A stretch of 64,000 nt of DNA, from positions 19,292-83,291 of the forward strand of contig JANBPK010000012.1 in NCBI GenBank assembly GCA_027579435.1. The letters run 5' to 3'. A model generated the notes under the pieces. The model did no database searches, was not told the DNA's origin, and was given only the letters and a program-made list of their open reading frames with translations. A program made the position numbers and the translations under genes. The DNA comes from Candolleomyces eurysporus (lineage: Eukaryota > Basidiomycota > Agaricomycetes > Agaricales > Psathyrellaceae). This document shows, piece by piece, positions 22,911-35,084 of the stretch. Position 1 is the first letter of the stretch, and every line of letters starts with the position of its first letter.

Positions 22911-25553
22911 CCCGTGTACGAGGAGGAAACCTACGTCGATCGGTCGACGAATATTGGCAGATTGCCTTGTGAGTTTGTCGCCATGCAAGCGTACATTTCC
23001 AATAGATTCTCATTCACCCGTTTCTCTCTCTCGTCAATAGTCATGGGCTATAATAGTACGTACATCACTCTCTGCTGGGGCCGTGGCTTATGGTGAGACC
23101 TACTTAGCCTGGAATGCCTACGCTGTACGTCCCTGCCGTGATCCCTTAGGCATTAAACTCATCTTTGTCCTTAGTGTAACATCAACGAGACTGTTGTGCT
23201 CCAGAGCGCTCAGCTTATGAAATCTCTGGGTCTATCGGTAAGCTTCATGCGACAGCTTAATTGTCGGCACTCCTCTCACACACCCGTTCGCCAGGATGTT
23301 GGGTATCAGTACGTCGGCATCGACGACTGCTACTCCGAAAAACAGCGAAGCTCGGATGGGGACATAGTCGCCAGTAAGCTTGCATGTTTCTTTTGCAGGC
23401 TTCCGTTCATCACACATCTTTGTAGGTAAAGAGCGATTTCCTTCAGGGATGAAAAAAGTAACAGATGAGATCCATTCATTGGGCCTGTAAGATACCCATA
23501 TTGCCTTCCGATAGCGATATGCTAATTTATCTTTGTAGAAAGGCCGGAATCGTAAGCTGTTGTAGTGTTCGCATATGCACCTTCTCATGAGCGTCTGTCC
23601 AGTACAGCGATTCCGGCTGGTTCACATGCCAGCTATACCCTGGATCTTACGGGAACGAGGAGAGGCAAGCTCTCTGTTCCTTGTACTGCTTGAGTTGACG
23701 CTAACCTGTCATGATACTTAGAGACGCCAAACTCTTCCAAGATTGGGGATTCGATCTACTAAAGTAAGCCTTCCAGTTCCTAGTCTTCTCAATCAGTGAG
23801 TCTAACGTTCTCCAATAGATACGATAACTGCGCCGGTATGCAATTCGTTGTAGCCTGTGCATCTCGCTGCTGACACTTCCTGCATTATCAAGTTCCTTTC
23901 GACTCCGTCATCAAGGAGGGTATGGTAGGAAGTGAGTCGCCGAATGATTGAACNTTTTTTACGATCAACCTAACATCCAACTCACTCACCTCCAGAATTC
24001 ACTCGAATGGCCAAGGCGCTCGCAAAAGCCGCGAAAGATGCCGGAAAACCTCAAATACTATTTTCCATCTGCCAATGGGGACGCGTACGTATCAGAGACT
24101 TTTCATGTGCGACGTATCCCTGTCTCACAAGAACGGAAACATATAGGAAGAGCCCTGGCTATGGGCCCGTCGGTTAGGCCATTCGTGGCGTGTGCGTATT
24201 TTCGTTAATACTTTCCCCCTGGATCAGTGCAACTTACTTTTCTGCTGTTTTTTGTAGACAACGGACGATATCAGTACGTTCGACGAGCGGCACTTCTTTG
24301 CATGAATACTGATTCTTCCCCTGTCCGCCGATCTACTCGCAGACCCGAGCTGGGGTTCCATAACTGACCTTTTGAATCGGTATGTGCTCATGAAATTATT
24401 TTTTAGGAGCACTGGACTGACGTCTTGTTTCACTTTTCGTTACTAGGAACTCGTTCTATGCATGGGCGTCCGATTTTTATGGCCACAACGACATGGACAT
24501 GGTGAGTCTTCTCTGTCTGCATTGGTCAGGCTGTATACGTTGGTTGTTAACCTTGATCTGTCTACTTCTTTAAGCTCGAAGTGTAAGCCCTAGGTCTTCT
24601 GTTTGTCTTCGTCGTTATTCATTCTATCTCCAGTGGAAATGGTCAACTCACATACGAGGAAGCAAAGTCCCATTTCACTGCTTGGGCTTTGATGAAGTCC
24701 CCCTTGGTCATTGTACGTTCACGATTATCAATTCTCATCGCGATTCCTTTTATTCCGACCGACTACTGACATTTCCTTGCTCTGTCTGTTGGGAATCTTG
24801 TCGTTTAGGGAACTCATGTAAGCTAATTCTTGTTGGTCTCGATTCTTCCGCTCACGGTCCTTGATTGGTCTAGCTGCAAGGAGCTAGTCAAGAAACATTG
24901 GAGATCTTGAAGAACAGGGAGATTATTGCCATCAATCAAGACCCCGTCGTTGGGACATCAATTACACCGTTTAGGTGGGGGGTCAACGTACGTCGTCGTC
25001 CTTAGTTCACTCCCCGTCATCAGTATGCTTTATCTAACTTGTGGTCAACACTTACAGCGGGACTGGACTTGGAATTGGACGCACCCTGCGCAATACTGGA
25101 GTGGGAAGTCGCAAAACGGGACTGTATTCATGCTCGTAAGTGAACCCCCTTGTTATATAAGCCGCACGGATAGATAAGTGCTAATGACAACCTCGCTAAT
25201 TTGGTTTGTGTCCGATAGCTCAATACTCTCGACAAGCCCGCTGATATGACGTTCACTCTCACCGAATCGCCGTGGATCCGAGCTGGGAGACAATACTCCG
25301 TCCGAGTGAGTCTTCTTGCACACTGTCGTCCTCACGTTGTCTGTCCATGCTCATCTTGCCTTTCCCCTAGGATCTTTGGACACACACAGAAAACGGTACT
25401 ACCGTCCGGAACTTCACAGCTCATGCTGTACCTCCTCATGGCGTCGTGGCGCTCCTGTTGAAGGATGCGGGAGATGAGCCTGAGGGGACTGAACCGCCTT
25501 GTGCGAGACCCGAGTGGTGTATGAAGGAGGACGGGACGAGGATTGACCAGTGA
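22791..25553 (+). CDS. Alpha-galactosidase, glycoside hydrolase family 27
   Basis: Many short exons reconstruct a GH27 enzyme of roughly 440-460 residues that removes terminal alpha-galactose from galacto-oligosaccharides and galactomannan. In order: a hydrophobic N-terminal segment (MLTMAFLMWFF, a signal anchor or signal peptide), LPFMGYNTWNAYAC, LMKSLGL, VGYQYVGIDDCYS, GLKAGIYSDSGWFTC (over a junction), DWGFDLLKYDNCA (the Asp of KYDNC is the family nucleophile), FSICQWGREEPWLWARRLGH, FYGHNDMDMLEVGNG (the second Asp of the motif is the acid/base), SHFTAWALMKSPLVIGT, EIIAINQDPVV, and a C-terminal beta domain ending near CARPEWCMKEDG. The first exon ends at 22968; the next two exons are only 15 nt (23041-23055) and 17 nt (23108-23124), and all three keep frame. 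Secretion is likely. The start at 22791 is the weakest point, because a different frame there also looks coding. Confidence 0.85.
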
Positions 25554-26089
25554 TACTTATTTGCCCTTGTTCGTCGTTGTATCTCTGTCTATCCGGGTCT
25601 CTCCGGATAGCCTTTCTTACAAGTTCTGCGTTGACGGCGGGTTCATAGACTCTGAAAAATACCCAGGCGGAAGCATATTTGCGTGGACGGGATGCTTTCC
25701 TCTTCTTGATTTGCTCAAGGTAATATAGATGTTTGTCAATCCAGTTTTTGGGGGTTGGACTTTGATATGGTATTAGCGAGTTAGTCAATAAATGTATTCT
25801 TGCTCTTTTGTTCCATGAGAGTTTGTTGTACGAGGGCGGCGGCTCATCGTGGCCTGTTCGTTGGCAACCTTAAAAAAGCTTCAGCGGGCGTCTACTACGG
25901 GTTCGTTACGGGGAGATTTGGTGAATTTCCTGAACAGTCCAGGGACCAGCGTCAATCAGGGACACGGTCACAAGATAACCAACGGACACTACAGGCTGAG
26001 GTTGGGGGTATGCGGGAGACCCCGGCTCCTGTCCGCAAGCGAGCTATTGACTCTGTAGCATTCGATAAGTCCAGGGTGTTACAATCCGT
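25554..26089. other. No gene recognised
   Basis: This is the 3' flank of the GH27 gene. Plus-strand fragments around 25900-26090 resemble coding remnants but no full gene can be assembled. The duplicated segment begins at the right edge. Confidence 0.4.
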
Positions 26090-27475
26090 ACTTGATTTGG
26101 GGTTCGTCATTGACCTGGACGTGTCCCGCCAGACCGGCCTTCTTCGAGTTTTACCTTCGTGACGTTCGTGGATTGCGTCCCTATCTTTGTAGGAGTGTCG
26201 TTGAGAGATTCAAGATCCAGACTTCGCCAATGCTCTCTCCTCCTCCGTTATGGCCTTCTCATCGCCCTCTGCTTTCTCCAGCTGTCACGGTGTCCTGGTG
26301 CTAGTGATGGTGCATTAGTTCTCATCCACAAGAAGCGGTACGTAGGTTCTTCAATAATTCGTCTGGGCAGTGCCATTTCAGGGCGGCCCGGATGGGAGGT
26401 ATGGGGTTGACTATCGGGTCGGTGCTCTTGCTTCTGGCCTTCACGAACTACAAGTCTGCAGACGAACGACAGCACGTGTCCAACACCCTCTCAGTGCACC
26501 CCACCATCGAGCGTCTCGGAATTCCGTATTCCAATCCTTTCATAGTTGACGGGTTCGTGTAGACCCCTCTTTCCACGAGGTCGTTTCAGCCGGTACTATT
26601 TCAGACTGGGATCTCTCTCAACTGAGCCTGTGCACGCCCCCAAACCTGAGGCGCCGAATCCTCTGGAAACCGTTTCCGGGAAGCAGTTCCCAGGAGTTCA
26701 ACAGCAATGTGTCTGCCATGAGGCAGCTGTAAGGTTGCCTCCCTCTCTTAGACTCTTCTGCTCCCACTCTTGCAGGCACCCTCCGCTCCTCCTGGCCACC
26801 CTCTTTGGACCGGAAACACATCTGCACGGAGGTCATGAAAAGATTATTGAGCAGTATCCGGAAGGACCGGAATCGAGGGCAGGGTGAGTACCACTGTCCC
26901 GCACCATCCTCGTCTTTCTCCTATATCTGATTATCCCCAATTCTTGATATTAGATCAGCCCATGAACCTTTTCCAAGGGGCTCAAAACAGCCGTATAGAC
27001 AATCTAGTCGCTTATCAGGTGGAAGGAGGCCTTCATCAGTATGGTCTAGGGATTAGCGCTGGGCAGGAGAGTAAGTAGCCCTCAAATGCTATCGGTGTCT
27101 TCGAATTCGTTTGTTGTGGCAGATGCTGATGAGTAGCCTTTAGACATATGCGAGCTCCTTCAGCCGATCCCAGATGCGTCCCACACTCGAGATCGGAAAC
27201 GATCGCCTCCAGACTCTGCCTGCATGCCAGGAACGCGGCTCGAGGTGGTCCGAAAAGTGGGCGCTTGGGCGAGCAGTTGTATCCTGGTCGATGGCGAACC
27301 GCATATTTACTGGATGCACGGCTACGTCGGGTGTGGCAAGTCCTCCATATCCCAGGAAATCTGCCGGAAATCTGTATACCAGGGTCGACCGCTCGCAAGT
27401 TTCTTTTTCTTCCGAAACGCCGGGGATAGGAGCAAGATTTGGAGGCTCGCCACGACTCTGGCAAATCAAATGGCA
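26090..27475 (+). repeat. Segmental duplication, copy A
   Basis: This segment is similar to 35085-36248 over its whole length, diverged but easily aligned. Shared landmarks are GTGTCCCGCCAGA near 26120 and 35107, GGAAGCGGTTCCCAGGA-like sequence near 26680 and 35455, GAGGCAGCTGTAAGGTTGCC near 26721 and 35496, and the complete NLR exons 1-3 start. The part before 26835 carries coding-like remnants (IDLDVSRQTGLL, compare DVNVSRQIGLF in copy B). Copy A continues into the full NLR gene; copy B stops at 36248. Confidence 0.75.
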
Positions 27476-30130
27476 GCCGCTGTTCCAGAAACGGCGCCTT
27501 TCATACGGGCTGCTGCAACTGCCAACCCAGCCTTGAAGAACGTCCCGGTGCCCAGTACCTCTGTGGCCATGCAAATGCAAAGTCTAATCTATGGGCCGTT
27601 AAAATCGGCTACGGGACGTGGGCCCGTTAGATCGCTGGCAGGTCACCCATTCCTCATTGTCATCGATGGCCTGGACGAGTGCGAGGATAAAGACGAGGTC
27701 GAGGACCTTATCGACGGCATGCTCGCCTTCTTCGACGAAGACCCCTTCATTCCCCTTCGGATTTTCATCACGAGCAGGGTAGAGCAGCATATCCAATCGC
27801 GGCTGGATGTTCCTGGGGTTCGTTTGGACAACCTTGTGGATCACTGTTCGGATGACGATGTTACCGCGTTCCTGGATGTACTTTTCCAGGATGCAAAGAG
27901 GCGGAACCCTGTCATCCGGGCATATGTGCGGGAACACGGAGAATGGCCGACCCCCAGCGAGAAGCGGAAGCTGGTCGAACACATCGGCGGATCGTTCATT
28001 TTCGCATCGGCAGTGTTCAAATTCATCATGGGATCAAACAGAGCAAGCAACCACCCAACGACGGCCATGGACCGGCTTCCCTTGGCCCTCAACATGAACC
28101 CTGGTCTCGATGAGCTCTATGCACAAACATTGGCGCGCTCCGAGCATCTCCCTCATTTCCTCAACATTATCTCGACAATCGCTCTGCTCGATGCACCACT
28201 GCCGACATCGGGCATTGCGGAGCTCCTTGGAATCGGTACTTATGAGGTAGTCAACGTTCTGGTGAACCTGCAAGCCATCATTCAGGTTCCTGGGACAGAT
28301 GATACACCTATCACACTCTGCCATACCTCCCTCCGCGACTTTCTGACCACTCAAAGCCGATCAGGCCGATTCTTTGCACATCCACATTATCATGTTCGCC
28401 TCTTCCTCCGTACCACTGAGTGTGAGCTCGGACTCCGTAAGCGGAGACCGGGTGCTCTCATTGACCCCAGTGAATGTACACCGGCCGTTGCTTATTCTCT
28501 CACATGTTCAATGAATCATTTGGCCAGAGGGAAAGGGTTATTTCAGCGACGGGACTCAGACCTTGCCATTCGCTCGTACCGTGAGGCCGTCGCTCTCCAC
28601 CCAGACACCCCAGTGCTGGTCTTTGCACTGGCCCACGTAATTTGTAGTCACGCCATGCACACAGGGTCGCTCGTGGACCTCAAGGAGGCCATAGCCCTAC
28701 ATCGACACGCGCTCGCACTCGGACCATCGTCTCATCATTTAGGTCGCGCGGGTTCGCTCAACGGCCTCGGTATTGCACTCGTGCAGTGTTATTGGCACAC
28801 AGGAATCATGGCTAACCTGGAGGAGGCGATTTCCGTGCATCGAGAAGCGCTTGCGCTTCGGCCTTTTCCCCATCCACATCGCCCAGACTCACTCTACATT
28901 CTGGGAACCGCGCTCCTGGATCGCCATCGGCGCATAGGAAGCGCGTCCGACCTCCAGGAGGCCATTTCTCTCCACCGCGAAGCGCTTGAACTTCGACCAT
29001 TGTCCCATCCAGATCGCTGGCTACCGCTCAGCAATCTTGGCACTACTCTCCTGGCTCGCTATCTGCACACAGGAACGGTCAAAGACCTCGAGGAGTCCAT
29101 TTCCCTGCTTCACATAGTGGTCGAACTTCGACCATCTCCCCATCCAGATCGCTCATCATCACTCGGCAATCTTGGCAGCTCACTCCTGTATCGCTATCGG
29201 TACACAGGAACTATGGCTAATCTCGAGCATGCCATTTCCCTGTTCCGTGAAGCGCACAAACTTGGGCTGTCCTCCCATCCGTCACCAATGATCAATCTCA
29301 GCAATGCACTCTTGGATCGCTATCGTTGCACAGGACCCATGACTGACCTCGAGGAAGCCATTTCCCTACTTCGCAAAGCACTCAAACTTCGACCGTCTTC
29401 CTATCCAAATCGCTCGTTGCCACTTGGCAGTCTTGGCAGCTCACTCCTGTATCGCTATCGGTACACAGGATCCAAGACTGACGTCGAAGATGCCATTTCC
29501 CTGCTCCGCAAAGCGCTCAAACTTCGACCATCTCTCCATCCGGATCGCCCTTCGTCGCTCAACAATCTCGCCAACGCACTCCTCGATCGCTACGATCGCA
29601 CGGGGACCGTGGCTGACCTCGAGGAGGCCATTTCCCTGCTCCGCAAAGCGCTTGAACTTCAACCATCTCCCCATCCGGGCCGCCCGTTTTTGCTCAACAA
29701 TCTCGGCAACGCACTCCTAGCTCTCTATCGGCGCACAGAAACTATGGATGACCTCGAGAAGGCCATTTTCCTGTGCCGTGAAGCGCTTACACTCCTACCA
29801 TCTCATCAACATCGCTCATTCCCTCTCATCAATCTTTCCCAATGCCTCGAGGCTGTGTACACAAAGAGCCACGCTCTCCCCCATATTCGGGAGGCGATAA
29901 CTCACTGCGAGGAGCTCCTTGACTCTCATCGTCCCATAGGACACCGGTATCGTGTCACAACACTGAACCGATTAGCTTCGCTACTGCAGAAGCATTTCGA
30001 TGCGACGGGGCGAGAAGAAGATCGAGCCCGTATCGAGACGCTGAAGGAAGAGGCAAGTAGACTGTCAGCCTCCACATCCGCTACTAGAGCAGCGCCTCCA
30101 AAAATTAGTGTGACGAAGGAAGGCAGTTGA
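26835..30130 (+). CDS. Intact NLR-like protein: NACHT ATPase plus TPR-like repeats
   Basis: Three exons (26835-26883, 26954-27070, 27144-30130) join in frame to 1050 residues. The N-terminus is short (MKRLLSSIRKDRNRG, then DQPMNLFQGAQNSRIDNLVA) with no known effector domain. DASHTRDRKRSPPDSACMPG precedes the NACHT domain: Walker A HGYVGCGKSSISQE (about residue 140), FFFFRNAGDRSKIWRLA, Walker B HPFLIVIDGLDECEDKDEV (about 255), sensor-1-like VFITSRVEQHIQ and VDHCSDDDV. A winged-helix-like part follows (LPTSGIAELLGIGTYEVVNV, LCHTSLRDFLTT). From about residue 560 to the end there are about ten repeats of 43-45 residues of the form TGTMxDLEEAISLxREALxL and RPSPHPDRxxSLxNLGxxLL, which is TPR-like. 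Such NTPase-repeat proteins are thought to act in non-self recognition in fungi; the ligand is unknown. Key ATPase residues are present, making this the only intact copy in the window. Confidence 0.85.
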
Positions 30131-30997
30131 CGTACGGGCTTTTCTCGGTTTTGAAAGAATTGTATCATCAATAAATAGTTATTCAGTGAAGTGCTCATCA
30201 CCAAAATCTCTCCAGCTGAACGATGGAATCCTGAAGCGAGGCCCATACAGCATTGTATGAAACAAACTCTGACGGTATCAGTCAGTACGTGGACGTCGAA
30301 ACGGTCGTAAGTAGGCCGGTAACATTGCTCCCAGATGGGTTAGGTACGACACAGTTAGAACAGACGGATAAAACAGAAAAATCAAGGATGGAAAATCACA
30401 AAGAAGGAAGAGACACGCACAGACGGACATGATACATGGCTAGAACGGCGCTCGAGAAAGGGATGGGAGAGATTCAAACGCGCAGTTGTACGGATAAACT
30501 GGTACATCACAGAATTGAAAAGGAGTGACAAAAGCGGAAAGAAAAAACAACAAAAGGAACCTCTTGAGGGAACAAGAGGCAGAACCTGGCCATGAAGGTA
30601 CGTTTGATTCGTAACGGCAGTAGCGAGAGATTTTAGAAGGAAGCCCAAGTCATAAAGAAAAGAGAGAAAGAGTCATCAACGATGGCAGGTGGAGATGGTA
30701 TATATCGCAAGGAGAAAGACCGACGGACAACAGATCGAATCAGGCATGCAAAGAGACAGCTGAAGGAAATTCGTCCTTCATGCACCACTCGTGCATCTAT
30801 TGTTCTGACGAGCATCCTGTACTATAAAATTGCTGAATCCTTAAGCATTGTTAGAAAAAGACACTGCCTTCGGATAATAAACACATTGATGTACTTGCTC
30901 AGCAAACGGCCGAGTCTACACGACAAACAGAGACGATATCATTAAAATTGGATTGGGCACATATAATTGCACGCAGGAATCGTTCCTACGTCCAAGA
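30131..30997. other. Convergent 3' flank, no gene recognised
   Basis: These 870 bp lie between the stop of the intact NLR gene (+) and the stop of an unknown acidic gene (-). A purine-rich stretch runs from about 30360 to 30670 on the plus strand. No coding exon was identified. Confidence 0.45.
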
Positions 30998-33242
30998 TCA
31001 TCGCATCCCACTGCGGCTGCGGCTGGTAGATGACTTAGCGTTGCGTGTCCTACGAGCCGAGAAAACAGGAAAACCAAGTCAGTAGCGTCCCGGAACACCG
31101 AAGCAGCACACTAGAGGAACAGGCTGCACTCACCCCTTTACATTCGGAACGACGTTAGGTACCGGGATAGCTTGCGTTCTAGCGCTGCGGAAACAGTTGG
31201 TATTGAAACCAAAATCAGGGAGCGAGGACAATGGAAGTTTGCTCACGCTTGAGAAACGTTGTTAGGGGCTGGAGCACCTTGAGTGCTGTCGAAGGAGGGA
31301 TAATCAGCCAGGTGACAAAAGTGGAGCGGCCATGACAATACGAAGAGCTACTCACGCCTGAGGAACAGCATTGGCAACCAGGACGTCTTTCTTGCTAACG
31401 AAAGACAGTCAGCAGAGGACGAATTTAGAACGGTCAAGGCAAAAAAGGTGTTGCTCACGTTTCTTGGACGACAACCTTGGGCGCCAAACCATAGCTATAG
31501 CGAAATTCTAAATCCTTGATTTCGTTCCGAAGGAGCTCGCGAATCATATAGAAGCGTTGGTTTGAGGCGGGAGTGCCGAAGAGTATCGGATCGCTCCACT
31601 CGCCCAACTCTGGCAGTGCGTCTCGGAGTTTCCAGACAAATATTTCCAATTTCTTCCTGGTTCCTTCCGTGACTGGCTGGAGGTATCGTGTGGAATGCTC
31701 ACTTCCTGACCAGTGAAAATGAGCCATAAATCCATCGAAATGACAAAGGTACTGGCTTACTCTTATAGCGCGTTCGCCCCCTCTTCACGCCAGCGTCTGC
31801 TAATGAATCGTTGGATTCCGGCTCCAATGCCTCTCCACATCCTTCGGATTCCCCTTCGCCGTCGCCGAAAAGGTTGAAAGATCTATCACCCTCCTCAAAA
31901 TCAGACGCCACAGAAGAAGATCTCGTTCGAGTGGCCCAATTCTCCTCATCTATCCACTTCTCGTCCTCCCAGGCTGAGCCCTGTTCAACGACTTCATCTT
32001 CTCCATCTTCCTCTGCCACAGGGTCTAAGATATGCCCTTCTTCTTGATCGTTCTTCTCATCCTCCGGATCTTCAAGCTCGGGATAGTCCATGAAGCTGGT
32101 AGTCTTGGGGTTCCTGCGTGCTCTGGCACTCCGACTGCCGCGAGAGCTTATTGGGGCTTTTGACTGAGCAGAGGGAGCAGAGAGGAGAGAGTCGGTTGAT
32201 GTAGTAGGTGACGTCTCAGGGGCACTGAACCATTGGCTGGGGAGAGCGTTGCGGGCCAGTTCTCTTCGCATTGGTTTCGACTGGTTGGAGACGGTGTCGG
32301 TGGCGGCAGGGATGACTCGGAGCTCGTTGTGGGTACTAGCCTTGGGTCAAAATTGAGAAAGGCGTAGTCCGGTTTCTTGAAGAGCTTCCGTAGCTCATCC
32401 TTTACGTCGGGGGAGCTAATAGAGATTCTGAACTTCCAGAATTCACCGGCAGATGCGATAGAAATGATATATTTAGTCGGGAAGATAACATCAACCTGCT
32501 TTGCAGCACAGTTGCACTCCTCCTCGAGGCCAATGAGGAGGTGATTAAAGAGCCCTTTAGACGTCGCCATTCGTCGACTGATGGGTCGTTTGACTTCATC
32601 ATGAAACAAGGTGACGAAGGCTCCAAGCTTGAGGAGGTGCCAGTTCAAGACTTCCCTGGCGAGGTACGGAGCTGGATCAAACTCTACGTCAAGCTGTAGT
32701 GGAACAGCGGAGTATTGGTAAGGGGTAGTGGGGTTTATCGGATTTTCCGTGGCCGAAACGGTCTGGGAGAGTACGTCGTTGCGAAGGTACCCGTTTGTGA
32801 CGTTCCTCAAGTGCTCGGGACGCGTAGAGTCCGGCTCCCTAGGGTTTGCCGCTAGGAATATCCCTACAAAGCCAGGGTGCGCTCCTGCCTATCCTTTGGT
32901 GTAAATGAGTGCATGGAGAAGTCGGGAGAGAGCGCATCGATAGCAGCAAAGGAAGTAACGTTGAGTTGGGGAACGGATAGGTCTGAAAAGGAAGGCTCCT
33001 CGAAGATCCTCGCGAATCATACCCCATGGAGCGTCTGAATGGCTCTCGAGGCAACGGACGTTGTATCTTCTCGAATGGGCCAAGGCAAAACGTAATTGAT
33101 GCTGGAAATGCCGCATGGGGGTTGGGGCGAGGCTGAAATCGCTGAAGGCGAGCCGACATGTGGGTGCAGGCAAGGGGGTTCGGTCACTCGCCCGAGTCCC
33201 ACTTGAGATACTTGGATGCATACAGAGTTCGAGGGAGTCCAT
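30998..33242 (-). CDS. Unknown protein: globular N-terminal domain, acidic middle, many small exons
   Basis: The gene reads from ATG 33242 (MDSLELCMHPSISSGTRASD). The conserved-looking part includes VGIFLAANPREPDSTRPEHL, QLDVEFDPAPYLAREVLNWH, HDEVKRPISRRMATSKGLFN and VDVIFPTKYIISIASAGEFW, reaching KKPDYAFLNFDPRL. Then comes a Ser/Pro and acidic region (PELEDPEDEKNDQEEGHI; DEEDEVVEQ-type stretches), a piece RKKLEIFVWKLRDALPELGE with RFYMIRELLRNEIKDLEFRY, and three small exons (SKKDVLVANAVPQ, GAPAPNNVSQA, ARTQAIPVPNVVPNVKG). The last exon TRNAKSSTSRSRSGMR ends with TGA at 30998-31000. The 3' introns have clean GTGAG donors. The exon joins between 33030 and 32880 are not resolved. No family was recognised. 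Confidence 0.6.
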
Positions 33243-33286
33243 TGTTTGACGATTAGAGGTGTGGATCGAGAATCATTAATCAACGT

Positions 33287-33862
33287 GTGCGATCTTCAAA
33301 AGTCAATGCCTATGGCCCGGCTGTAATAACGCCACGTGCTCCACGTCACGTCACAACTTTCACTGACAAGAACCTCGTCGGTACGCTATACATCCGTTGT
33401 GACTTACTTTTGGCCCCTCAACGGAAATTTGCAGTGCACAAATGTCCTTCCGGCCACCGTTACCATCGCCATCCGCTATGGTNCCCCCCGTCCTTATGGA
33501 ACAGGGATCTATCCAAGGGACCTCGAGTTTGGCCAAGAATATATGCAATTCCGATGACCCTCGAAGTCATGGAGAGATTCTTGGAAAACTACGAGCCCGA
33601 AAAGGCTCGACACGGGATCAAATGCATTCAAAATTTCCGGCAATGCATCGGGGGATACCTCCCAGATGAAGTGAACAGGATCACACACATCAGCGTTCCG
33701 GTGAAAGGTGGCGAGCCTATGGTGCTGATTGGTATTGTCATTGGGAGTAACTTGAACGAAGAGGATATGGAGCTATCCAAGAAACCGGAACTCGTCGAGG
33801 ATATTCAGGACCTGCTTGAAATAGACACTCCTGCGGCCTGGTATCGCTTTGGTCGAGTGTGA
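33287..33862 (+). CDS. Hypothetical small protein, start uncertain
   Basis: An open frame of 191 residues has an undetermined base (33483) before a run of six C, so the frame upstream of it is unreliable. The part after 33554 (MTLEVMERFLENYEPEKARH, then KCIQNFRQCIGGYLPDEVNR, PMVLIGIVIGSN, AWYRFGRV) looks like a compact alpha/beta protein of about 100 residues. Upstream the three frames all stay open and none is clearly better. No known domain was seen. The gap to the divergent gene starting at 33242 is very short, which would suit a shared promoter if the start is near 33300-33450. Confidence 0.4.
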   Translation: MRSSKVNAYGPAVITPRAPRHVTTFTDKNLVGTLYIRCDLLLAPQRKFAVHKCPSGHRYHRHPLWXPPSLWNRDLSKGPRVWPRIYAIPMTLEVMERFLENYEPEKARHGIKCIQNFRQCIGGYLPDEVNRITHISVPVKGGEPMVLIGIVIGSNLNEEDMELSKKPELVEDIQDLLEIDTPAAWYRFGRV

Positions 33863-35084
33863 TATTTTCAAGTGAGTCATCAAGTCGTGTTCTTTACTTT
33901 GTCAATACTCACTGCACTTGGCTTTTGCTAGATTGTGATGTTCCTATGTATGCCTATCGTCTCGTGTTTATGACCTCCTAAAATTTCATCTCTTCTCGCT
34001 ATCATGTATCACAATCGGTCTCGTAGTTCATCGACTTAGTCTGTACAAGTATAAATTTAGTTTGTTGGTCTCTATTAACGTCCTCCATCGTACATGCTGA
34101 CTTGGACTTTGGGTGGACCAGTGCATCTGATAACCTGGGAAGTCCCAAGCTTGGCGTGAATGGGCTTAAGATAGTCTCGACTAATTTTGCTTCTATTTCA
34201 CGGGAGTTTATCTGTTCTCGGTGAAATCTCTAATGCCCCTTCAAAATGGTCCATTTCGCCTTTTTCATTGGACAGAACACTTCAGCACAGATGGCCACAA
34301 GGTTGCAATGAGCATTTTTCACTAATAACGATACATTTATTCGAGAAATTGCTCATTATTTGACATATCGGTTGGAGCATGCACTATGGAACGTCATCAA
34401 CCAGCCCACGTTCACTGGTTCTGACTCGCTATGTTGAGGGTCAGAATTCCCGTAACGATTTCATCCAAAAGTTCAGGTCTCTCGCCCCTTTCAATAGTTA
34501 TACCCCCCGATGGAGACACCCTGATATACTACAGCGGCGGGAAGTTGGCGCTCAGATGAGAGCGCCCCCAAGGCCTAATTTTGCCATACGAATGTCAACC
34601 GAGATCGAAGAGTGAAATGGTGCACCCAGAGCTCAGTCAACCAGTCTCCAGATCTCAATAATCGCAGTGACACCGTTCTAGATAATGGTCACTCGACCAA
34701 AAATGGTAGGTCTACGTGCTCTGACTTGGTTTGTTGGCCTCCGCCACTCAGGGTGTTCTGAGAAATGGGGTGGAGAGAAATTAACGTTGTCCGTCCAACT
34801 TCTTCCAGATCAGGCTGCATATTTCTCTCGATCTCCCTGGGACACAACGAACCTGAAAGGCCATATAGAGAGAACAATGGTCAATGATTGGCGGCCGAAA
34901 CACTGTGGTACCCGGCTGGCAGTGACTAATAGATTCCTCACCACCAATAAGTTCCTTACACTCAACAGTACCCATGCTCGTCGGCTCAGCCAATGAAAAA
35001 CACGCCGCTGCCTTAAGGTCCTGAGATCCGCCTGGACCCTACTCTCCAACCGAACTCAGCTCCCTAACCGCGTCATTGAGGGCG
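33863..35084. other. No gene recognised
   Basis: This 1.2-kb stretch lies between the small hypothetical gene and the duplicated NLR 5' segment. The stretch around 33900-34350 is T-rich and probably 3' UTR and spacer. Open frames at 34379-34996 are short and have no recognisable content. Confidence 0.45.

Noticed and set aside
27599..27982. Minus-strand frame opposite the intact NLR
   Set aside because: It is antisense to the Walker B region and recurs at the same place in every NLR copy.
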